Both the position numbers and the translations under genes were made by a program. From an uncultured Clostridia bacterium (GTDB lineage Bacteria > Bacillota > Clostridia > Christensenellales > Borkfalkiaceae), in NCBI GenBank assembly GCA_947587775.1, contig CANPYD010000002.1, positions 1-31,213 on the forward strand: 31,213 nucleotides of DNA. The letters run 5' to 3'. The notes below the pieces were generated by a model. It ran no database searches. It was given only the letters and a program-made list of their open reading frames with translations, and was not told the DNA's origin. Of the stretch, positions 22,088-29,976 are shown piece by piece (position 1 is the stretch's first letter; each line of letters begins with the position of its first letter).

Positions 22088-23062
22088 TCACTCGTACATT
22101 TCCGCCTTGGTGCTGCGGGAGAAAAGCTTTTCAATCTCCGCACGGCAGCGCTTCGTATCGTCCCCGCTTCCGAAACAGACGCGGTACACTGCTTCGGTGA
22201 TGGGAAGCTCAACATGATATTTCTGCCCGAGGAAGCGCATCGCTTCGCTGGTTGCAACGCCCTCGGCGAGTTTTTCAAACCGCTGCCCCTTCGCAAGCAT
22301 CTCCCCATACATTCTGTTATGCGAATAGGGAGAAAAGAGGGTCGTTTCATAGTCCCCGAGATGTGCAAGGCCATAGGCAGAGAGTTCATTCCCTCCCATC
22401 GCCTTGATGAGGCGGGCGACTTCCCGCGCGCCGCGGGACATGAGCGGACCTTTGAGCGGCACGCAGATCACATCAAGAATGCCCGCCGCGATCCCCATGA
22501 CGTTCTTTGCCGCAGCGCCGATCTCCGTACCGATGAGGTCGTTTCCATAGTAGAAACGAATGAGATCGCTCTTGAAGCTATGGACGAGATCCCGCTTCAG
22601 AGTCTCATTTGCGGAGTCAATAACCATGCAATTCGGAATGCCCTGCACAAAACTCTGGATGTGCCCGGGTCCCACCCAAACGGCGATCTTGTCTTGGGCG
22701 ACGCCGCTCTCCGTCATGATCTCGGAAAGCCGTTTCCCCGTGCCCGACTCAATCCCCTTCATGCACAGCACAAAAATCTTTTGGGAGACGTCAAACTGCA
22801 TGATCTGCTGCATGAAGCCGCGCAATCCCTGCGAGGAAATGGAGATCACGATGATCTCCGCCCGCTCCACTGCCTCCCTTAAATCGCAGGTGAGCGTGAT
22901 CTTTTCATCGAGGGCGACATAGTCGTTCCGCCCCGTGTTCTTCAAGATCTGATAGGAATCGGAGGATTCGGGCCCCCAGCTGTAAACCTCGTTTCCACGG
23001 CGGGAGAGATACCACGCGATAAAGGATCCCCATCTTCCGCAGCCGAGCACGGATATTTTCAT
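22088..23062 (-). CDS. gpsA: Glycerol-3-phosphate dehydrogenase [NAD(P)+], divergent
   Basis: Makes sn-glycerol-3-phosphate for phospholipid synthesis. The 324-residue protein has the Rossmann motif GCGRWG (7-12). VLCMKGIE holds the substrate-binding lysine, and GTEIGAAAKNVMGIAAGI the catalytic lysine in KNV. LMSRGAREVARLIKAMGG and LAHLGDYETTLFSPYSHNRMYG complete the signature. Several positions depart from textbook GpsA: GCGRWGSF for GxGxxGTA, and VGPGHIQSF where most have SGPSHAEE. A specialised paralogue cannot be excluded without a tree. The ATG is one base after the recR stop, with AAGGAG inside the recR end. Confidence 0.85.
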   Translation of the reverse strand: MKISVLGCGRWGSFIAWYLSRRGNEVYSWGPESSDSYQILKNTGRNDYVALDEKITLTCDLREAVERAEIIVISISSQGLRGFMQQIMQFDVSQKIFVLCMKGIESGTGKRLSEIMTESGVAQDKIAVWVGPGHIQSFVQGIPNCMVIDSANETLKRDLVHSFKSDLIRFYYGNDLIGTEIGAAAKNVMGIAAGILDVICVPLKGPLMSRGAREVARLIKAMGGNELSAYGLAHLGDYETTLFSPYSHNRMYGEMLAKGQRFEKLAEGVATSEAMRFLGQKYHVELPITEAVYRVCFGSGDDTKRCRAEIEKLFSRSTKAEMYE

Positions 23063-23063
23063 A

Positions 23064-23657
23064 TCATATCTCCTTTCGTTCGATGAGAGCGCGGGCGAGC
23101 GTTACGTCGTCCGTGTATTCGAGTTCGCCGCCGATCGCGATCCCGCGGGCGAGACGGGTCACCTTTACGCCGAGCGGCTTCAGGATCTTTGCAATGTAGA
23201 GTGCGGTCGCTTCGCCCTCGACATCGGGATTGGTTGCCATGATGACTTCCCGCACCTCTCCCTGCTGTACCCTGTCGAGGAGTTCGCGGATCCTGATGTC
23301 GTTGGGGGTGACGCCGTTCATGGGGTCGATGACGCCGTGCAACACATGATAGACGCCCTTGTATTCATGCAACTTTTCGAGGGCAATGACGTCCTTCGGT
23401 TCTTTTACGACGCAGATCGTGCTGTCGTCGCGCTGTTTGCAGATCTCGCAGACGTCCTCTTCGGTGAAATTCCCGCAGATCTTGCAGAATTTTACCTTTT
23501 TTTTGACATTGACGATCGCCTCGGCAAACTCCCGCGCTTCGCCCTCCGACATGTTGATGACGCGGTATGCGTACCGCTGCGCCGTCTTTTTCCCGACACC
23601 CGGGAGCTTGGAAAACTCATTCATGAGCCTTCCGATCGGCTCGATAAATACTTCCAC
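23064..23657 (-). CDS. recR: Recombination mediator RecR
   Basis: RecFOR-pathway protein that loads RecA at gaps. The 197-residue protein has a helix-hairpin-helix ([17 protein letters not shown], 18-34), a four-cysteine zinc finger (C58, C61, C70, C73) and a Toprim domain ([17 protein letters not shown]... to [26 protein letters not shown]). The start is GTG at 23657, immediately after the ybaB stop, so translation is coupled. Order dnaX-ybaB-recR is the near-universal one. Confidence 0.95.
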   Translation of the reverse strand: MEVFIEPIGRLMNEFSKLPGVGKKTAQRYAYRVINMSEGEAREFAEAIVNVKKKVKFCKICGNFTEEDVCEICKQRDDSTICVVKEPKDVIALEKLHEYKGVYHVLHGVIDPMNGVTPNDIRIRELLDRVQQGEVREVIMATNPDVEGEATALYIAKILKPLGVKVTRLARGIAIGGELEYTDDVTLARALIERKEI

Positions 23658-24005
23658 TTAAAGAAGCCCTCCTCCGAGTCCGCCCATGGTGCCGAATTTG
23701 GACATTTTTTCCTGATAGACCGCATCCGCCTTCTTGTATCCGTCGAGGATCGCGGCAAGAATGAGATCTTCGAGCATTTCGCTGTCCTCGGGGTCGACGA
23801 CCTCTTTATCAATCTCGATGCCGTCGATGATCTTTTTGGCGTTCATATAGACGACGACTGCCTCGCCGCCTGCGGTGCCCACAATCTCCCATTCGTCGAG
23901 GAGTTTCTCGGTCTCCTGCATCTCCTCCTGCATTTTCTGCGCCTGCTTCATGAGATTCTGCATGTTTCCCATGCCGCCGCCCATGCCGCCTCTGCCGTAT
24001 GCCAT
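23658..24005 (-). CDS. ybaB: YbaB/EbfC nucleoid-associated protein
   Basis: A 115-residue DNA-binding protein of the YbaB/EbfC family, forming a tweezer-shaped dimer. A Gly/Met-rich start (MAYGRGGMGGGMGNMQNLMKQAQKMQEEM) leads into the long helix. TAGGEAVVVYMNAKKIIDGIEID and the acidic DPEDSEMLEDLILAAI complete the fold, and the protein closes with another glycine-rich tail (GTMGGLGGGLL). It lies between dnaX and recR, abutting recR. Confidence 0.94.
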   Translation of the reverse strand: MAYGRGGMGGGMGNMQNLMKQAQKMQEEMQETEKLLDEWEIVGTAGGEAVVVYMNAKKIIDGIEIDKEVVDPEDSEMLEDLILAAILDGYKKADAVYQEKMSKFGTMGGLGGGLL

Positions 24006-24021
24006 TTCAGTTTCCTCCCAT

Positions 24022-25824
24022 CTATTTGAATTCTATCGGATAATCCTTAAAATTGTTTTTGAGTTCCTCGATCCCGCCGCTCTTCGGCATTTGTGCCCTT
24101 CCACGCACTTCAAAGGACGTGATCCCGATCCCCGAAAAGACTTCCGTCATGATCTTTACATGCTCTTCCCGTTTGAGGGAACGCACGATCGTCTCGCTGT
24201 CGGAGATCAAGACAAGCGTTTCGCCTTCGAATTCCGCCTCGAGATCGGAACACATCGTGAACAGAACGCCACTTCTGCTCGTCTTGCGGAGCGTCCGCAT
24301 AAACTGCCCGAACGCCTTCTGGGCGTCCTTGGGCGCCGCTGCGGGATTTGCAACGACGGATGCGGGCTCCGATGCGGAAGGTGCAGCCGCTGCGGGTGCC
24401 GAAGCCTTAAACGCTTCAGGCGTCTTTGCGGAAGGTTTTACAGGCTCTTTTTTCGGCTGTTCCGCCTTCGGAAGTGTTTCCGAAGGTATGATCATGTCCG
24501 AGAAATACGCCTCATCGAAGATCGGTTCTTCCTCAGGGAACGGATAGTCGGGCTCGGGCGCGCGCTCTTCCGGGGCATTTTGCGCCGCTTCCGGTATGTC
24601 CCGTGCGCCTTCCGGCGCCTTATGCGCGGTAGAAACTTCTTCCGCCCTCTTCTCCTCGACCCGTATGCCGCTCGTTTTGAGCTCATTCAGCTCCCTTTCG
24701 AGGGCGTTCATACGCACAAGCAGCGCTTCGATATCGTAATCATCCGCGGGGCAGGAGATGCGCAGGATCGCCGTCTCGAGCACGATGCGGGGAGAGGTTG
24801 TATATCTGAGCTCGCTCTCGGTTTTCGCGAGGATCTCCGTCGCACGCAGGATCGCCTTGGATTCCGCCCCATCCGCAAGGTCTTTCACCTGAGAAAAGAG
24901 TTCTTTGGGAAGAGAGAGCAGCCGTTCTGCGGAAACGCATGTCTTTGCGACGAGGACTTGGTTCAGAAGATCGAGCAGATTTCTGACGAGGACGCCGACC
25001 GCTTTCCCCTCGGAAAGGATTGATTCGGTTTTTTCGAGCGCACCGCTCCCATCCGCGTGAAGCAGGCAGGAGACGAGCGCACAGGTTTCGTGAAAATCCG
25101 CCGCGCCGAGAACCGCCGTCACGCCTTCGTAGGTGAGTTTTTCGGAATAGGCGATGCACATCTCGGCGATGGAGAGCATATCTCTGTCGCTTCCCGCCCC
25201 CGCGCGGGCAATCGCCGCGACCGCTTCCCTCTCATAGGGTTTTCCGATCTCGTCGAGCACGCGCATGAGATGTTTTTCAAGATCCTCTTCGGGAATCAGC
25301 TTGAAATCCAGCCGCATACAGCGGGAAAGAATGGTTGCCGGGAGCTTCTGCGGCTCCGTCGTCGCAAGGATAAAGATGGCGTGTGCGGGCGGCTCCTCGA
25401 GCGTCTTTAACAGGGCGTTGAAGGCACTGTCCGTCAGCATATGCACTTCGTCGATGATATAGACCTTATATTTCCCGCTCACAGGGGGATATTGCACTTT
25501 TTCACGGAGATCCCGCATTTCTCCCACGCCGTTGTTGGAAGCAGCGTCAATCTCCGTAATGTCGAGAGACCCGTTTGCAAGCGCGACGCAGGAAGGACAG
25601 TTCCCGCAAGGAGAACCGTCTACGGGATGTTCGCAATTCACTGCGCGCGCAAAGATACGGGCGACGGTCGTCTTTCCCGTGCCGCGCGGCCCCGTGAAAA
25701 GATAGGCGTGCCCAATCGACCCCGCCGCGATCTGGTTCTTGAGAACGCGCACCACATGCTCCTGCCGCACCATCTTGTCAAAGGAATCGGGGCGGAAGCG
25801 GCGATACAGCGAAACGTGCGCCAT
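24022..25824 (-). CDS. dnaX: DNA polymerase III subunit gamma/tau
   Basis: Clamp-loader ATPase of the replisome, 600 residues. Walker A GPRGTGKT is at 45-52, the zinc-binding cysteines C64, C73, C76 and C79 follow, and DEVH (125-128) is Walker B. LLKTLEEPPAHAIFILATTEPQKLPATILSRC holds the sensor and SRC arginine-finger motif. Domain III runs to about 370. Residues about 385-505 are an Ala/Pro/Glu-rich linker, followed by a C-terminal domain (KAFGQFMRTLRKT... to the end). I see no A-run slippage site, so a separate gamma form is not predicted. ATG 25824 has GGAGG six bases upstream; the upstream TTG at 25836 is less likely. It follows sigH by 15 bases. Confidence 0.95.
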   Translation of the reverse strand: MAHVSLYRRFRPDSFDKMVRQEHVVRVLKNQIAAGSIGHAYLFTGPRGTGKTTVARIFARAVNCEHPVDGSPCGNCPSCVALANGSLDITEIDAASNNGVGEMRDLREKVQYPPVSGKYKVYIIDEVHMLTDSAFNALLKTLEEPPAHAIFILATTEPQKLPATILSRCMRLDFKLIPEEDLEKHLMRVLDEIGKPYEREAVAAIARAGAGSDRDMLSIAEMCIAYSEKLTYEGVTAVLGAADFHETCALVSCLLHADGSGALEKTESILSEGKAVGVLVRNLLDLLNQVLVAKTCVSAERLLSLPKELFSQVKDLADGAESKAILRATEILAKTESELRYTTSPRIVLETAILRISCPADDYDIEALLVRMNALERELNELKTSGIRVEEKRAEEVSTAHKAPEGARDIPEAAQNAPEERAPEPDYPFPEEEPIFDEAYFSDMIIPSETLPKAEQPKKEPVKPSAKTPEAFKASAPAAAAPSASEPASVVANPAAAPKDAQKAFGQFMRTLRKTSRSGVLFTMCSDLEAEFEGETLVLISDSETIVRSLKREEHVKIMTEVFSGIGITSFEVRGRAQMPKSGGIEELKNNFKDYPIEFK

Positions 25825-25839
25825 AGATGCCTCCAAAAA

Positions 25840-26397
25840 TTATTTTCCGTCTGAAAAAGCGATCTGCAATTTCCGTTTGGAACGGGACAGGGCATTGTCC
25901 ACGCTCTTTGCGGACTTCCCCGTCGCCTCGCAGATCTGTGAATAGCTCATGCCGTCCAGATACATGATCATGACGCGGAATTCGAAATCGCTCAATTCTT
26001 TCATGAGTCTTGCCCTGATCTCCGTCCGCGCCTCGTTGTCGAGGAGGAAATCTTCGGGAGAATCCCCGCTCTCGATGGTATCGGGATCGAACAGTTCCGC
26101 GCTTCCCTGCCTTCCCGCCGTACGGAGAACATCGTAGATCCGCCGCGTCACACAAAGATAGGCAAAATTTTTGAAGCGTTTCCCCGCCTTGGGATCGAAT
26201 GCGCCGATCGCGGAATACAGTCCGATCATGCCCTCTTGCACGAGATCGTCCGTTTCGCCGCCTTCGAGAAAAAATTTGCGCGCACGGGCGCGGACGGCGT
26301 TTTTGTAACGGAGAAGGATCTCCTCCGTCGCCGCACGCTCTCCGCTCTGCGCCCTCAAAACGAGCGATTCATCCGATTCATTTTGAAATTCTTGCAC
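25840..26397 (-). CDS. sigH: RNA polymerase sigma factor, SigH-like
   Basis: A sigma-70-family factor of 185 residues resembling SigH (Spo0H), which directs early sporulation and stationary-phase genes in Bacillus. Region 2 (about 27-95) contains ARKFFLEGGETDDLVQEGMIGLYSAI and RFKNFAYLCVTRRIYD, with the -10-recognition helix. Region 4 (about 130-182) ends in GKSAKSVDNALSRSKRKLQ, close to the SigH signature. No extracytoplasmic-type anti-sigma gene is adjacent. Its position after mrnC-rlmB is the Firmicute sigH place, though yacP is absent. I prefer GTG 26397, which has GAGG six bases upstream; ATG 26409 is an alternative. It overlaps the rlmB end by about 20 bases. Confidence 0.85.
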   Translation of the reverse strand: MQEFQNESDESLVLRAQSGERAATEEILLRYKNAVRARARKFFLEGGETDDLVQEGMIGLYSAIGAFDPKAGKRFKNFAYLCVTRRIYDVLRTAGRQGSAELFDPDTIESGDSPEDFLLDNEARTEIRARLMKELSDFEFRVMIMYLDGMSYSQICEATGKSAKSVDNALSRSKRKLQIAFSDGK

Positions 26398-27088
26398 GAA
26401 CCACCTCATAGACCGCGATCCCCAGCGCCACGGACGCATTGAGGGAATTGACTTTTCCGAAGAGCGGGATCGAGAGCGACTTATCGCACTTTTCGCGGGT
26501 GAGACGCCTCACGCCGCTGTCCTCTCCCCCGATGACGAGGGCGACTTTCCCGGTAAGGGCGGTATCGTAAATACTCTCTCCGCCCGCGTCGAGCGCATAG
26601 ACCCAATAGCCGCGCTCTTTGAGGGAATCGATCGCATAGTTGATGGAGGGAACCTTTGCGACGGGGAGATGTTCCGCCGCGCCCGCGGAAATGCGGATAA
26701 CCGCGTCCGTTACACTCGCCCCTTTTGCCTTGGGAATGACGACGCCGTCCGCCCCCGCACATTCGGCGACGCGGATCACGGAGCCTAAGTTATGGACGTC
26801 CTCGATCCCGTCGCAGAGGACGATCAGGCTTTCCTCCCCGCCCCCGAGCTCAAAGAAATCGGCGTAGACAAAATCGGTCGTAAAGGCGATAACGCCCTGA
26901 TGTCGCTTATCGGGGCTCTCCTTATCGAGCACGGCGCGGTCGACAAACTGCACCCGCAGCCCTTTTTTTCTCGCTTCGGCGAATATTTTGCCGAGCGTTC
27001 CCTGCGCGCCCTTTTCAAGCAATATCTTATCGACCGTTTTGTCCGTTTTCAAAAGTTCCAAAACGGCGTTTCTGCCCTCTGTTTTCAT
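26378..27088 (-). CDS. rlmB: 23S rRNA 2'-O-methyltransferase RlmB-type (SpoU family)
   Basis: SAM-dependent SPOUT methyltransferase, 236 residues. An N-terminal L30e-like substrate-binding domain (1-80, EGRNAVLELLKT) leads to the knotted domain. Its three motifs are CDGIEDVHNLGSVIRVAECAGADGVVIP, ALVIGGEDSGVRRLT, and IPLFGKVNSLNASVALGIAVYE. RlmB methylates G2251 of 23S rRNA in E. coli; some Firmicute members modify other positions. The ATG abuts the mrnC stop with GGAG upstream, so the two are coupled. Confidence 0.93.
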   Translation of the reverse strand: MKTEGRNAVLELLKTDKTVDKILLEKGAQGTLGKIFAEARKKGLRVQFVDRAVLDKESPDKRHQGVIAFTTDFVYADFFELGGGEESLIVLCDGIEDVHNLGSVIRVAECAGADGVVIPKAKGASVTDAVIRISAGAAEHLPVAKVPSINYAIDSLKERGYWVYALDAGGESIYDTALTGKVALVIGGEDSGVRRLTREKCDKSLSIPLFGKVNSLNASVALGIAVYEVVRARISK

Positions 27089-27481
27089 TCAATTCTCCAA
27101 AAAGAACAATTCGCGGATCCGCTCCGTACGTCCCGTCAGATAGAGGTAGCCGATCACCGCTTCGAAGCCGGTGGAACGGACATATTCTCCCACGCTCGCA
27201 TTCTTGCTCTTCGTCGGCTTTTTGGCATTTCTGCCGCGGTGATAGATCTCCGACTCTTCCTCGGTGAGAAGGGGCAGAATGCGTTCGAGTGCGCCGCTCT
27301 GCCCGTGGGCGGAGACGATCTCGGAGGCGCGCCTGTTAAGCTCCCCTGTCTTTTCCCCCGAAGAGAGCGCCAGCTTCTCGCGCACGAGGAGCGTATAGAC
27401 CGCGTCCCCCACAAAAGCGAGCACGACGGGATTCATTTGTCTTGCCCGCATCTCCGGTACGGGTTCGCCTGCCGTCAACAT
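27089..27481 (-). CDS. mrnC: Mini-ribonuclease III
   Basis: Matures 23S rRNA ends; a dimeric RNase III catalytic domain without a dsRNA-binding domain. The 130-residue protein has the signature MNPVVLAFVGDAVYTLLVRE (16-35, acidic D26) and STGFEAVIGYLYLTG (103-117, acidic E107), with KPTKSKNASVGEYVRS between. I place the start at ATG 27481 because a TATAAT box lies seven bases before it. ATGs at 27451 and 27436 have weaker claims and poor ribosome-binding sites. It is first in a run of co-oriented genes reaching to the YcxB-like pair. Confidence 0.9.
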   Translation of the reverse strand: MLTAGEPVPEMRARQMNPVVLAFVGDAVYTLLVREKLALSSGEKTGELNRRASEIVSAHGQSGALERILPLLTEEESEIYHRGRNAKKPTKSKNASVGEYVRSTGFEAVIGYLYLTGRTERIRELFFLEN

Positions 27482-27488
27482 TTTCCAT

Positions 27489-27517
27489 ATTATAACATAG
27501 GAAATAAAAAATAGCAA
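27489..27517 (-). promoter_or_regulatory. Sigma-A promoter of the mrnC-rlmB-sigH-dnaX run
   Basis: Minus strand: -35 TTGCTA (27512-27517), 17-bp spacer, -10 TATAAT (27489-27494). The mrnC ATG starts seven bases later, so the transcript would carry zero or one untranslated base. Confidence 0.7.
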
Positions 27518-27557
27518 GTATCTGCGGAATTTTAAGCCTGAAACCGCCGCGAAAAAG

Positions 27558-27606
27558 TTGCTTTTCGGCGCAAAAAGGCTATAATAGATAGGGTCGCCGA
27601 AAGGCG
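27558..27606 (+). promoter_or_regulatory. Promoter and leader hairpin of the antiporter gene
   Basis: -35 TTGCTT (27558-27563), 16-bp spacer, -10 TATAAT (27580-27585). The leader of about 30 nt begins with CGCC-GAAA-GGCG (27595-27606), a hairpin capped by a GNRA tetraloop. The ribosome-binding site is poor. The leader is too short for a known riboswitch. Confidence 0.6.
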
Positions 27607-27620
27607 GCATCAGGCATACT

Positions 27621-28868
27621 ATGGAAGCATTCGAAATTTTACTCCCTCTCGCCGTGATCCTGCTCCTCTCCAAGCTCATGGGGCTCGGCGCACATAAATG
27701 CGGCATGCCCGCGGTCCTCGGCATGCTGGTCGCGGGAATTCTCATCGGACTTTTGCGCTACATCCCGTGGGAACCCCTGAAAAGAGGCTTCTTCGGGGAA
27801 AATGTGACTTACGTCCTCTCTGTCATGAGCAAGATCGGCGTTGTGCTCATCATGTTCTCCGCGGGACTCGGAACCGACCTCAAAAAACTGAGGCAGACGG
27901 GCGTTGCATCCATCGTCATCACCGCGCTCGGGGTCGCCGTCCCCATGGGCCTCGGGACGCTCACAGCGTTTTTGTTCAAGCCGGAAGATGGCATCCTGTC
28001 AAATCTCTTTTACGGCGCCATCCTCACGGCGACGTCCGTTTCGGTGACCGTTGCGGTTTTGAAGGAACTCGGCAAGCTCGATTCGAAAGTAGGCACTTCC
28101 ATTGTTGCGGCAGCCGTCATCGACGACGTGATCGGCATCATCATTCTGTCCGTTCTTACGGGATTTTCGGGCGGGAGCCAAGGCGGCGGCTGGAACTGGT
28201 TTACCCCGGGTGCAGGGCTCGTCGTGATCAAGATCGTTCTCTTTTTCATTGCCGCGATTGCCGTCGGCGTGGCGCTCCGCAAACTCTTCGATGTCATGGA
28301 GCGGAAGGCGCCCCACAACCGCCGCGTCCCCATTATATCACTCGCCGCCTGCTTCGTTTACGCCTATGTCGCCGAAAAGATCTTCGGCGTTGCGGACATC
28401 ACGGGAGCCTATCTTGCGGGCATTCTTCTCGGCGGGACCCTCTCCGAAACGCCCTATGTCGAAAGCAAAGTGGATGAAATGGGCTATCTCATCTTCTCCC
28501 CCATCTTCTTTGCCTTTATCGGCATGAGCAACATTCAGTACTTTGCACAGATCGACCTGAAATTTTTGGGCTTCGGCGCGGTATTCGTCGTGGCAGGGCT
28601 TCTCGGAAAACTCATCGGCTGCGGTTTCGGCGCAAAAATGTGCAAATTTCCCTTCACGGACAGCTTCCGCGTCGGGATCGGCATGATGGTACGGGCGGAA
28701 GTCGTTCTGATCTGCACCGAAAAAGGCGTCGCGGCAGGGCTCGTCGATGCAAAGATCTACCCCTTTGTCATCGTCATTATCCTGCTCTCTTCCATCCTCA
28801 CCCCCATTCTCATGAAATGGTCATATAAAAGAGAAGAGCGGGCGCTCCTGAAAAAAAATGTCACCTGA
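27621..28868 (+). CDS. CPA2-family sodium(potassium)/proton antiporter
   Basis: A 415-residue polytopic membrane protein with about 12-13 hydrophobic segments. It exchanges a monovalent cation for protons across the cytoplasmic membrane. ATSVSVTVAVLKELGKL (137-153) and AAAVIDDVIGIIIL (163-176, D168-D169) are the core motifs of NhaA/NapA/KefB-type transporters. GVADITGAYLAGILLG and VGIGMMVRAEVVLI are the later family motifs. There is no RCK/TrkA_N domain at the C-terminus, unlike KefB/C, so it is a bare transporter. It has its own promoter and a strong terminator, and diverges from mrnC. Confidence 0.9.
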   Translation: MEAFEILLPLAVILLLSKLMGLGAHKCGMPAVLGMLVAGILIGLLRYIPWEPLKRGFFGENVTYVLSVMSKIGVVLIMFSAGLGTDLKKLRQTGVASIVITALGVAVPMGLGTLTAFLFKPEDGILSNLFYGAILTATSVSVTVAVLKELGKLDSKVGTSIVAAAVIDDVIGIIILSVLTGFSGGSQGGGWNWFTPGAGLVVIKIVLFFIAAIAVGVALRKLFDVMERKAPHNRRVPIISLAACFVYAYVAEKIFGVADITGAYLAGILLGGTLSETPYVESKVDEMGYLIFSPIFFAFIGMSNIQYFAQIDLKFLGFGAVFVVAGLLGKLIGCGFGAKMCKFPFTDSFRVGIGMMVRAEVVLICTEKGVAAGLVDAKIYPFVIVIILLSSILTPILMKWSYKREERALLKKNVT

Positions 28869-28880
28869 CAGCATGAAAAA

Positions 28881-28909
28881 TCCCGCCGCGGCGGGAAATT
28901 TTTTTATTT
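28881..28909 (+). terminator. Intrinsic terminator after the antiporter gene
   Basis: TCCCGC (28881-28886) pairs with GCGGGA (28891-28896) around CGCG, followed by a run of seven T within AATTTTTTTATTT. Confidence 0.9.
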
Positions 28910-28912
28910 CGC

Positions 28913-28941
28913 TTGCTCATTCGGGCGATCCATGTTACAAT
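28913..28941 (+). promoter_or_regulatory. Sigma-A promoter of the aldo/keto reductase gene
   Basis: -35 TTGCTC (28913-28918), 17-bp spacer, -10 TACAAT (28936-28941). The leader of about 10 nt still holds AAAGGTG before the ATG, so this is a short-leader rather than a leaderless gene. Confidence 0.7.
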
Positions 28942-28957
28942 ATAGAAAGGTGAAATT

Positions 28958-29932
28958 ATGAAATATCGCAATATGGGAAACACGGGGCTCAAACTTTCCG
29001 AAATCGCGCTCGGAAGTTGGGTCACAAATCTTTCGGACGCTTCGGCAGTCGCAACGGCAAAACAGACGGTCGATCAAGCCTTCGACCTCGGCGTGAATTT
29101 CTTCGACTGCGCCGACGCCTACTCCGGCGGCGAAGCGGAACGCTTCCTCGGAAAAGTTCTCTCCGATCACAGGCGCGGCGAATACGTCGTCTCCTCCAAG
29201 GTCTTTTTCCCCATGGGAAAGGGCGCGAACGAATGGGGACTCAGCCGCAAACACATCAGGGAACAGCTCGAGATCACCCTGAAAAACATGAAGTTAGACT
29301 ATCTCGATCTCTATTTTTGCCATCGGTTCGATCCGACGACCCCCATCGCGGAGACGGTGGAAACGCTCTCCGACCTCGTGAAAGAGGGCAAGATCCTCTA
29401 CTACGGCGTTTCCGAATGGACGCCTGCGCAGATCACGGAAGCGATTCTCACCGCACAGCGGGACGGCAACCGCCCTCTTTCGGTCTACCAACCCCAATAC
29501 AATATGGCGGACCGCTATATCGAGGACGAGATCGTCGGGATCTGCGAACGGTTCGGGATCGGGATCACCCCCTTCTCGCCGCTCTCGCAGGGCCTGCTCA
29601 CGGGAAAATACCGCAAGGGGCAACCTTTGCCCGAGGGCTCCCGCGCCACTTGGCAAGCCGACAGACAGATCAATGCGCTTCTCACAGATGAAAACCTCGA
29701 CAAGGTCGAAAAACTTTTGAAGGTCTCCGACGGGCTCGGCGTTCCCCTTTCGGTGCTTGCACTCTCGTGGATCCTGAGGCTGAAACCCATTTCCTCGGTC
29801 ATTACGGGGGCGAGCCGCCCTTCCCAGCTCGAAGCAAATGCTGCGGCAAGCGGGCTCACGATCCCAGCAGACGCCCTCGAAGAGATCGAAAAGATCCTCG
29901 ATTATCATCCTTTCATAAGAAGGATTGGGTAA
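28958..29932 (+). CDS. Aldo/keto reductase (voltage-gated K+ channel beta-like subfamily)
   Basis: NADPH-dependent carbonyl reductase with a TIM-barrel fold, 324 residues. The catalytic tetrad is D50 (NFFDCADAYSGGEAE), Y55, K81 (VSSKVF) and H122 (YFCHRFD). QPQYNMADR, ITPFSPLSQGLLTGKY and SSVITGASRPSQLEANAAA are the cofactor-binding stretches typical of the Kv-beta/YghZ branch. The substrate is unknown, probably small aldehydes. It is monocistronic. The start MKYRNMGNTGLKLSEIALG is canonical. Confidence 0.92.
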   Translation: MKYRNMGNTGLKLSEIALGSWVTNLSDASAVATAKQTVDQAFDLGVNFFDCADAYSGGEAERFLGKVLSDHRRGEYVVSSKVFFPMGKGANEWGLSRKHIREQLEITLKNMKLDYLDLYFCHRFDPTTPIAETVETLSDLVKEGKILYYGVSEWTPAQITEAILTAQRDGNRPLSVYQPQYNMADRYIEDEIVGICERFGIGITPFSPLSQGLLTGKYRKGQPLPEGSRATWQADRQINALLTDENLDKVEKLLKVSDGLGVPLSVLALSWILRLKPISSVITGASRPSQLEANAAASGLTIPADALEEIEKILDYHPFIRRIG

Positions 29933-29951
29933 TTTTAGAAAGAAACGCGTT

Positions 29952-29976
29952 ACGCCCCCGCGCAGGGGGCGTTTTT
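29952..29976 (+). terminator. Intrinsic terminator between the aldo/keto reductase gene and glmS
   Basis: ACGCCCCC (29952-29959) pairs with GGGGGCGT (29965-29972), followed by TTTTC. The T tract runs plus-strand only, to the base before the glmS stop complement, so it mainly serves the reductase gene. Confidence 0.85.

Noticed and set aside
24022..25824. Programmed frameshift in dnaX producing a gamma subunit
   Set aside because: No A-rich slippery heptamer with a downstream hairpin was seen near the domain III boundary.
27586..27620. Riboswitch before the antiporter gene
   Set aside because: The leader is about 30 nt with one small GNRA hairpin; no known aptamer fits.
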